A stretch of 64,000 nt of DNA, taken from assembly GCF_900105065.1 (NCBI RefSeq), contig NZ_LT629749.1, forward strand, positions 1,674,001 through 1,738,000. The letters are read 5' to 3'. A program made the translations under genes and the position numbers. Under the pieces are notes generated by a model. That model ran no database searches and had not been told where the DNA came from. It saw nothing but the letters and a program-made list of their open reading frames with translations. Of this stretch, positions 58,731 through 64,000 are shown piece by piece; position 1 is the stretch's first letter; every line of letters begins with the position of its first letter. This DNA comes from Friedmanniella luteola. GTDB taxonomy: Bacteria; Actinomycetota; Actinomycetes; Propionibacteriales; Propionibacteriaceae.

Positions 58731-59675
58731 TCAGTGCTGGCGGGTCCCGCCCCGCCGCGGCACCAGGTGCAGGACCGCGACGACGAGCGCGCCGACGGCC
58801 AGCCCGATCACCGCGGAGGCCAGGGTGTTCGCCAGCCAGGCGAGCACCCCGCCGACGCCCGCGACGCCGGCCACCGCCTCCTCGGCGGCGTGCACCAGGG
58901 CGTAGGGGCCGTGCCAGCCCAGCTCGTCGGTGCCCACCAGCAGGATGTGCCCGCCGACCCACAGCATGGCCGCCACCCCCACCGTGGACAGCACCGCCAG
59001 CAGCCGGGGCATGCCGCGGACCAGCAGGAGGCCCACCCGGCGGGCGGTGCCGGAGTCGCGCTCGGACAGGTGCAGGCCCACGTCGTCCATCTTCACGATC
59101 AGCCCGACCACGCCGTAGACCAGCAGGGTGATGCCGATCGCCACCACGACGAGGATGACGGCGCGGGACAGCAGCCCTTCGTCGGCCACCTCGTTCAGCG
59201 AGATGACCATGATCTCGGCCGACAGGATGAAGTCCGTGCGGATGGCCCCCTTGACCATCACCTGCTCCTGCTCGGCGCCCTGGACCGCCGCCGGCTGCTC
59301 CCCGGGCGCGGCGTGGTGCCCGGTGATCTTCTCGTAGAGCTTCTCGGCGCCCTCGAAGCAGAGGTAGGTCCCGCCGATCATCAGGACGGGCGTCAGGACC
59401 CAGGGCAGGAACTGGCTGAGGACCAAGATCACCGGCAAGATGATCAGCAGCTTGTTGCGCAGCGAGCCCATGGCGATCCGCTTGATCATCGGCAGCTCGC
59501 GGTCGGCGGCGAAGCCGTGCACGTAGCGCGGGGTGACCGCGGCGTCGTCGACCACCACCCCGGCCGCCTTGACGCCGGCACGACCGGCGGCCACGCCGAC
59601 GTCGTCCACGGAGGCGGCCGCCAGCTTGGCCATGGCCGCCACGTCGTCCAACAGGGCGGCGAGACCGCCGCTCAC
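58731..59675 (-). CDS. DUF808 family membrane protein (YedI-like)
   Basis: A 314-residue inner-membrane protein of the DUF808 family. The conserved N-terminus is GGLAALLDDVAAMAKLAAAS with VDDVGVAAGRAGVKAAGVVV, then VTPRYVHGFAADRELPMIKR and the loop GSLRNKLLIILPVILVLSQF. GGTYLCFEGAEKLYEKITGH, IRTDFILSAEIMVISLNEV and GMPRLLAVLSTVGVAAMLWV are family blocks. The length is typical. Its function is not established. It stands alone on its strand. Confidence 0.9.
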   Translation of the reverse strand: MSGGLAALLDDVAAMAKLAAASVDDVGVAAGRAGVKAAGVVVDDAAVTPRYVHGFAADRELPMIKRIAMGSLRNKLLIILPVILVLSQFLPWVLTPVLMIGGTYLCFEGAEKLYEKITGHHAAPGEQPAAVQGAEQEQVMVKGAIRTDFILSAEIMVISLNEVADEGLLSRAVILVVVAIGITLLVYGVVGLIVKMDDVGLHLSERDSGTARRVGLLLVRGMPRLLAVLSTVGVAAMLWVGGHILLVGTDELGWHGPYALVHAAEEAVAGVAGVGGVLAWLANTLASAVIGLAVGALVVAVLHLVPRRGGTRQH

Positions 59676-59774
59676 GGACGGGGACGCGATCGCTCGATCA
59701 TGGGGTCACGCTAGCCGCCCGGGCGGACCGCTCCCGTGCGCCCGGCGCTCGGGGCGTCGCCTGGGGGGCTGCGG

Positions 59775-60620
59775 TCAGGCGCCGGCCGACGGTGCGGTGG
59801 TCAGGAGGCCGGCCTCCTGACGGTCGATCCAGTCCAGGGTGACCGTGGCGACGTCGCGCCAGCCGGAGTCGATGGTCAGGGAGTGGCCCCGTCCCTCGAT
59901 CACCTGGTAGTCGGTGACGGAGGGGTTGTCGGCGTAGAGCTTGAGGACGGCCTCCGTGACAGACCGGGGCACGGTGTGGTCCTCGGTGCCCGAGATCAGC
60001 AGGAGCGGCCCCCGGACGGCGTGGTGGGAGTCGACGGCGGCGGGGGAGTTGCGGCTGAAGTTGGCCCCGGCGTCCTCGAAGAGCGGCCGGCCGGGTCCCG
60101 GGATGGTCCACTGCTGGTGCAGGGCGTCGGACTCGGCCTCGCTCAGGGCGTTGCCGAAGCTGTAGCGGAACTGCTCGGCGGTCAGGGAGACGGTCCGCTT
60201 CCTGTTGGCCGGGTTGCCGAGCACCGGGAGGCCGGACCGCAGCTGGGCGAAGGGCAGGACCTTGACGCCCTTGATGGGAGCGGGGTCGATGGCGACCGCG
60301 GCCGCGGCGTAGCCGTTGGCGAGGAGCTCCTGCGCGATGAGCCCGCCGAAGGAGTGCCCCACGACGACGGGTCGCACCGGCATGGCGTCGACCAGGTCGG
60401 CGTAGTGCCGGCAGATGTCGAGGATGCCGATGCCGTCGAGGGCGCTGGGGTCGTCGCGGGTGGCCTGCACGCTGGGTCCGTCGCCGGGCCAGCCGGGGGC
60501 CGACGTGGGGTGGCCGGCGGCCTCGAAGAGGTCCTGCCAGGGCTGCCAGGCGGCGCTGTGGATCCACAGGCCGTGGATGAACAGCACCGGGTGCGGGTGG
60601 CTGACGGTGGGCTGGGTCAT
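59775..60620 (-). CDS. alpha/beta hydrolase
   Basis: A 281-residue serine hydrolase. The oxyanion region is PVLFIHGLWIHSAAWQPWQD. The nucleophile elbow is VVVGHSFGGLIAQELLANGY (Ser at about residue 91). The acid lies in LLISGTEDHTVPRSVTEAV, and the histidine in IEGRGHSLTIDSGWRDVATV. The length and motif order are typical of esterase/thioesterase-like enzymes. The ATG at 60620 (MTQPTVSHPHPVLFIHG) is used. It lies downstream of the SDR gene on the same strand, 95 bp away, and may be cotranscribed. The substrate is unknown. Confidence 0.87.
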   Translation of the reverse strand: MTQPTVSHPHPVLFIHGLWIHSAAWQPWQDLFEAAGHPTSAPGWPGDGPSVQATRDDPSALDGIGILDICRHYADLVDAMPVRPVVVGHSFGGLIAQELLANGYAAAAVAIDPAPIKGVKVLPFAQLRSGLPVLGNPANRKRTVSLTAEQFRYSFGNALSEAESDALHQQWTIPGPGRPLFEDAGANFSRNSPAAVDSHHAVRGPLLLISGTEDHTVPRSVTEAVLKLYADNPSVTDYQVIEGRGHSLTIDSGWRDVATVTLDWIDRQEAGLLTTAPSAGA

Positions 60621-60715
60621 GCGGGCTCCTTCGGTGAGGGGGGCGGGACACGGCGGCAGGGGCGGCTCACGACGCTGGCGACCTCGGGGGCGCGGGACCT
60701 GAGCCGGGAAGCGTC

Positions 60716-61498
60716 TCAGAGGGTGGGGACGAGGCCTCCGTCGATGGCGAGGTCGGCCCCGGTGATGTTGCCGGAGCGTTCGCTGGCCAGCAGCAGGACC
60801 AGGTCGGCGATCTCGGCGGGGCGGGTGAAGCGGCCGGTGAGGCTGCCCGAGGCGGCCTGTGCGGCGATGTCGGCGGCATCAGCGCCGACGGAGCCGGCGA
60901 GCGTCTGGGCCACCCCGTGCTCACCCAGCCACAGGTCGGTCTCCACCGGGCCCGGGCTGATGGTGTTGACCCGGATGCCGGCCGCCGCGACCTCCTTCGA
61001 CAGGGACTTGGAGAAGTTGCTGAGAGCGGCCTTGGCGGCGGAGTAGTCGATGACCAGCGGGTCCGGGAGGTAGGCGTTGACCGAGCTGATGGTGATGACG
61101 CTGCCACCGCCGCGTCGCCGCATCTCGGGCAGCGCGGCCCGGGTGGTCCGGACCGCCGCCAGCAGGGTGAGAGCGAGCGACGCCACCCAGTCGTCGTCGG
61201 TGACGCTGAGGAAGCCGGCCGGTCGCGGGGTGACGGCGCCGACGTTGTTGACCAGGATGTCCACCCCGCCGAGCTCGGCGGCCCGGCTGACGAGGGCCTC
61301 GGGACCAGCGGCCGTGGTGAGGTCGACCGGGACGAAGACGACCTGTTCGGGCGGGAAGCGCGGCAGGTCGGGGCCCGGCGCCCGGGCTCCGGCGACCACC
61401 TGGACGCCCTCGCCGACCAGCGCCGCCGTGACGGCGAGCCCGATCCCCTTGCTCGCCCCGGTGACGACGGCGATCTTCCCGTTCAGCTGGAGGTCCAT
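60716..61498 (-). CDS. short-chain dehydrogenase/reductase
   Basis: A 260-residue NAD(P)-dependent oxidoreductase. The cofactor motif is VVTGASKGIGLAVTAALVGE (T-G-x3-G-x-G), followed by DILVNNVGAVTPRPAGFLSV. The catalytic Ser is in SVITISSVNAYLPDPLVIDY, with Tyr and Lys in DYSAAKAALSNFSKSLSKEV. NTISPGPVETDLWLGEHGVA and the end GADLAIDGGLVPTL are family-typical. The ATG at 61498 (MDLQLNGKIAVVTGASKG) is chosen. It is divergent from a TetR gene, with a palindrome between them, so it is probably repressed by it. Confidence 0.9.
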   Translation of the reverse strand: MDLQLNGKIAVVTGASKGIGLAVTAALVGEGVQVVAGARAPGPDLPRFPPEQVVFVPVDLTTAAGPEALVSRAAELGGVDILVNNVGAVTPRPAGFLSVTDDDWVASLALTLLAAVRTTRAALPEMRRRGGGSVITISSVNAYLPDPLVIDYSAAKAALSNFSKSLSKEVAAAGIRVNTISPGPVETDLWLGEHGVAQTLAGSVGADAADIAAQAASGSLTGRFTRPAEIADLVLLLASERSGNITGADLAIDGGLVPTL

Positions 61499-61640
61499 GG
61501 CAGCCCGATCTGCGCGTGCGGTGTACACCCGCGCGGCCGGCGGCAGCGCGGGCTGCCGCTCGAGGGCTGGGCGTCGGTTCGAAGCTGCCAGACCGGGTAC
61601 CCAGCGCTGCATCGCGCGCGGATCAGCAGCTCGGTCCCGG

Positions 61641-61656
61641 TAGACAGATCCGTCTA
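61641..61656. promoter_or_regulatory. probable TetR operator
   Basis: TAGACAGATCCGTCTA is a 16-bp palindrome with one mismatched pair. It lies in the gap between the divergent SDR and TetR genes, 62 bp upstream of the chosen TetR start. Its size and place fit a TetR-type operator controlling both genes. Confidence 0.65.
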
Positions 61657-61718
61657 TCTACTACGTCGGTGCGAGTATGGAGCACGGGCTCGGGCGTTGG
61701 CAAGGGGGGAGGACGACC

Positions 61719-62321
61719 ATGGCAGGCACCAGCACCACCTCCGGGGACGGCGCCCGACCGGCGTCGAAGCCGTCGGCGGCGCGGGAACGGATTCTCGCCA
61801 CCGCGAGCCGGCTCTTCTACGGCGTCGGGATCCGGGCCGTCGGCGTCGACCGCGTGATCGCGGAGTCCGAGGTCGCGCGGATGACCTTCTTCCGCCACTT
61901 CCCCAGCAAGGACGACCTCGTGGTGGCGTTCCTGGACCGTCGGGTCGAGCTCGCCCGGGACGAGCTGGCGCAGCTCCGGGAGACGGCCGGGGCCGAGTGG
62001 CCCCGGGCCGTCCTGGCCTGGGTGGCCGACGGGGTGGCGACGGCACGCGAGACCGAGGGCTTCCGGGGCTGCGAGTTCATCAACACCGCTGCCGAGTTCT
62101 GCGACCCGGACCACCCCGTCCGCACCATCGCGGCCCAGCACCGGGCCTGGATCCGCGACCAGATGCGGGAGGCTCTCACCGAGCTCGGCCACCCCACGCC
62201 GGCCAGCACCGCGGAGCAGCTCCTCATGCTCCGCACCGCGGCCGTCATCGCCGCCTCCCTCGAGGGCTTCGAGGACCCCGACCGGACCTTCACCCGCACC
62301 TGGTGGTCGCTGGTCGCCTGA
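61719..62321 (+). CDS. TetR family repressor
   Basis: A 200-residue regulator. ARERILATASRLFYGVGIRA with VGVDRVIAESEVARMTFFRH and FPSKDDLVVAFLDRR is the TetR DNA-binding domain. The ligand domain contains ETEGFRGCEFINTAAEFCDP, a pattern frequent in TetR proteins next to oxidoreductases. The ATG at 61719 (MAGTSTTSGDG) is the start; an upstream ATG at 61677 would give a longer, unusual N-terminus. It is divergent from the SDR gene, with a palindrome in between, so autoregulation and SDR control are likely. Confidence 0.87.
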   Translation: MAGTSTTSGDGARPASKPSAARERILATASRLFYGVGIRAVGVDRVIAESEVARMTFFRHFPSKDDLVVAFLDRRVELARDELAQLRETAGAEWPRAVLAWVADGVATARETEGFRGCEFINTAAEFCDPDHPVRTIAAQHRAWIRDQMREALTELGHPTPASTAEQLLMLRTAAVIAASLEGFEDPDRTFTRTWWSLVA

Positions 62322-62336
62322 CCGGCGACGCCGCGC

Positions 62337-62485
62337 TCAGCCGGCGAGCTGGTGCTCCACCGCGGAGCTGTCGGCGCCGTCGGACTCCTCGATCTGCAGG
62401 GACCCGCTGAGGCCGGTCAGCCGCCCGCTCCCGGAGTCCGGCCCGATCGTCACCTGCAGGCTGGACCCGCCGCTCTCGGCGAACC
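62337..62485 (-). pseudogene. C-terminal remnant of a DUF3224-like protein
   Basis: On the minus strand a frame reads GGFAESGGSSLQVTIGPDSG then SGRLTGLSGSLQIEESDGAD and a short end at 62337. The order Gly-Ser-Gly-x-Leu-x-Gly-Leu-x-Gly resembles the late strands of DUF3224 proteins. The N-terminal two thirds are not found. The identification is tentative. Confidence 0.35.
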
Positions 62486-62564
62486 CGCCTGGTCCCCACC
62501 GGGGTCCGGGGGCAGCGACCGTGCACGCTCGTCCAGCAGGGCGATCGACCCTGCTCGGGGACGG

Positions 62565-63248
62565 TCACCCGGGAGGCGTCGGCACCGGCCCCTGGAAGGC
62601 GCTCGTCGGGCTGCCGGCCCGCTCAGCCCGCGCCAGGGTCCGGAGGGCGGCGCCGGGACCGTGCTGCTGGGCCGACAGGATCGCCAGCAGGGCCAGCACG
62701 GGGTGGGTGGTGTCGTCGTCGAAGGCGGGTGAGGGCCGCGCCACGCTCGCCGCGAGGTCGTCGGCGTGCACGACGACCTCCAGCAGGCGCACGACGAGGA
62801 AGTCGTCGGTGGCCAGCGAGCAGTCCTGCCAGGGCACGTAGGTCACGGCGCCTGCCGCCGAGACGGCGGCCGGGAGCGCGGCCCGGGCCTCACGCAGGAC
62901 GGCCAGCGAGTGCGCCGGCCCGTCGGCGGCCATCGCGTTGAAGTCGTCGCGGATCGAGGTGTTCTCAGCGGCCTCGACCGGGGCGGTGAACCAGTCGGTG
63001 CGGCGGTAGAGCTCGGCCAGGGACACCACGGGGGCGTGGGGTGGCGGCGGCTGGATGCCCAGGAACTCCACGGCGCACTCGGGTTGGCTCACCAGGTGCC
63101 GGGTGAGCCCCCCGACGGTCAGCCCCGGCAACGACGACTCATGCTCCCAGGCGGCGGCGACCTCGGGCGCCGCCACGAGGTCGGCGAGGGCGTCGGTGGC
63201 GCGCAGGAGGGCGTCGCGGTCGAGGGTCCCGGCGAAGGTCAACGGCAT
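62565..63248 (-). CDS. maleylpyruvate isomerase-like mycothiol-dependent protein
   Basis: A 227-residue protein of the mycothiol-dependent isomerase/DinB superfamily. PGLTVGGLTRHLVSQPECAV carries the first metal histidine, and VRLLEVVVHADDLAASVARP the second, in the H-x-D-D-L pattern. The central helices (EAAENTSIRDDFNAMAADGP, HSLAVLREARAALPAAVSAA) complete the bundle. The ATG at 63248 gives MPLTFAGTLDRDALLRATDA. The enzyme probably uses mycothiol; its substrate is unknown. It lies alone between a remnant and a gap with small repeats. Confidence 0.83.
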   Translation of the reverse strand: MPLTFAGTLDRDALLRATDALADLVAAPEVAAAWEHESSLPGLTVGGLTRHLVSQPECAVEFLGIQPPPPHAPVVSLAELYRRTDWFTAPVEAAENTSIRDDFNAMAADGPAHSLAVLREARAALPAAVSAAGAVTYVPWQDCSLATDDFLVVRLLEVVVHADDLAASVARPSPAFDDDTTHPVLALLAILSAQQHGPGAALRTLARAERAGSPTSAFQGPVPTPPG

Positions 63249-63360
63249 GGGCTGACCCTAGCCAGCGGGGCCGACCAGCGGGCGGTCCTGCGGGGAGCTG
63301 TTGCCGGCGAGGAGGCGCCGTGGAGTGGGAATGGGCTCGCCCCGGCCCCCTCCGGTATTC

Positions 63361-63432
63361 CTGCACCCGGTCGGCGCTCCTGCGCCCGTTGCTCGGGGTG
63401 CAGCAGCACCGACGGGGTGCAGCAGCACCGAC
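63361..63432. repeat. tandem 19-bp hairpin repeat with outer inverted arms
   Basis: The 19-bp unit GGGGTGCAGCAGCACCGAC occurs twice in tandem (63395-63413 and 63414-63432), followed by a partial third. Each unit contains GGTGC-AGCA-GCACC, a 5-bp stem. CTGCACCC at 63361 is the inverse of GGGTGCAG at 63396, so a longer stem is also possible. The whole lies in the gap before the last gene and differs from the repeats of the first 8 kb. Confidence 0.7.
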
Positions 63433-63540
63433 GGGGTGTGGACGGGCCGGGCTCGGGCTCCGCTGAGGCTCGTATCTGCCGCGCCGGAGCCGCCTCCACC
63501 CAGGTGACGTCGACCGACGTCACCGACCTGAGGAGGAAAC

Positions 63541-64000
63541 ATGGCCGACGAACCAGTTCCCTACGACGTGCTCGACCAGGTGATCGGGACGCGTGAGGCC
63601 TTGGCCCCCGTGCCCGACGCCGTGATCACCACGACCCTGTTCATCCCCGGACGCGAGCCGGCGCCCGAGCGCCGGGCCGTGGCGGAGGTGCGACCGACCT
63701 TCGTGGCCGACCGCGACACCCGCCTGTTCCGGGTCGACCTCGACACGCCCCGCACCGCGATCGGCGTGCACGCCTTCGCGCCCGGCGTGGAGGGGCAGCG
63801 GCTCTCGAAGCGGCGCAGGCTGCTGCGCGAGGAGGACCACCAGGAGTCCCTGACCGGGTTCCTGCCCGACCACCTCGCCCGCCGGCTCCGGCCGGACGAC
63901 CTGCCCGAGCAGCTGCGCACCAAGGTCAAGTTCGACCCCCTCGCCGCGCTCGACGACACCAAGTGGGCCACCACCGTCTTCGCACCCGAGGACCGGACCA
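63541..64000 (+). CDS. unrecognised protein, cut by the window edge
   Basis: The ATG at 63541 has GAGGAGG seven bases upstream and opens a frame of 153 codons that runs off the window. The sequence starts MADEPVPYDVLDQVIGTREA and contains VAEVRPTFVADRDTRLFRVD, GVHAFAPGVEGQRLSKRRRL and DHLARRLRPDDLPEQLRTKV. It is charged, without a signal peptide or membrane helix in the visible part. I do not recognise the family. The real length is unknown. Confidence 0.6.
   Translation, partial: MADEPVPYDVLDQVIGTREALAPVPDAVITTTLFIPGREPAPERRAVAEVRPTFVADRDTRLFRVDLDTPRTAIGVHAFAPGVEGQRLSKRRRLLREEDHQESLTGFLPDHLARRLRPDDLPEQLRTKVKFDPLAALDDTKWATTVFAPEDRT

Noticed and set aside
1-64000. tRNA or rRNA genes
   Set aside because: No cloverleaf with T-loop and anticodon context and no rRNA core segment was noticed on reading. 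A dedicated RNA gene search would be decisive.

Overview
The window is high-GC DNA from an actinobacterium. Several genes belong to mycothiol-dependent families (DinB/DUF664 and maleylpyruvate-isomerase-like proteins), and there are ANTAR regulators, a CGNR zinc-finger regulator, a rifampin ADP-ribosyltransferase and many GTG starts. The mix of two ANTAR proteins, stand-alone and fused universal stress domains and secreted oxidases fits the Geodermatophilaceae or a close relative, but that placement is an inference. No rRNA, tRNA, CRISPR array, transposase or integrase was recognised.

Positions 1-8300 differ from the rest. Short, functionally unrelated genes (leucine-rich repeat protein, nitronate monooxygenase, two-frame methyltransferase, DinB protein, RibD-like reductase, phosphotransferase, ECF sigma factor with its membrane partner) are separated by a repeat family built around a small hairpin (stem CGTGC or GTGCG, loop GGA). 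All copies lie in the same orientation whatever the direction of the flanking genes. One copy has expanded into 16 perfect-length 28-bp units (3934-4381) with degenerate units after it. Five of the genes here carry single-base frameshifts, so the region is either decaying or poorly resolved in sequence. A single outlying copy of the repeat sits near 20470, and a second, unrelated dispersed element occurs at 8415 and 25223.

Positions 8700-25000 hold ordinary chromosomal genes: a DedA protein, an MFS transporter fused to a UspA domain, a stand-alone UspA protein, a CGNR regulator divergent from an epoxide hydrolase, an MFS exporter divergent from a LacI repressor with a clear 14-bp palindromic operator between them, an ANTAR protein, a lipoprotein, an S66 peptidase-like protein that lacks the usual serine, a protein with three-residue periodicity ending in a cysteine ladder, and a Tat-exported laccase-like multicopper oxidase split by a frameshift. 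Positions 25500-41800 contain a phosphotransferase remnant, a secreted choice-of-anchor P protein, a metallo-beta-lactamase-fold hydrolase, a 2215-residue secreted heme peroxidase with RTX, fibronectin III and Ig-like modules, a SulP transporter, a GAF-ANTAR regulator, two related NTF2-like proteins and a 1.2-kb non-coding gap with a SigB-type promoter match.

Positions 41800-64000 are a run of small operons: Gfo/Idh/MocA oxidoreductase, haloalkane dehalogenase plus methyltransferase, an ArsR-AHSA1-mycothiol-enzyme operon with an operator, arr, VOC and methyltransferase genes, a TetR-MFS set, a large secreted M14 carboxypeptidase, a RibD-like protein, a DUF808 membrane protein, an alpha/beta hydrolase, and an SDR/TetR divergent pair with a palindrome. 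Between them lie recognisable gene remnants (GNAT, SDR, D-Ala-D-Ala carboxypeptidase, DUF3224). The window ends inside a gene that starts at 63541.
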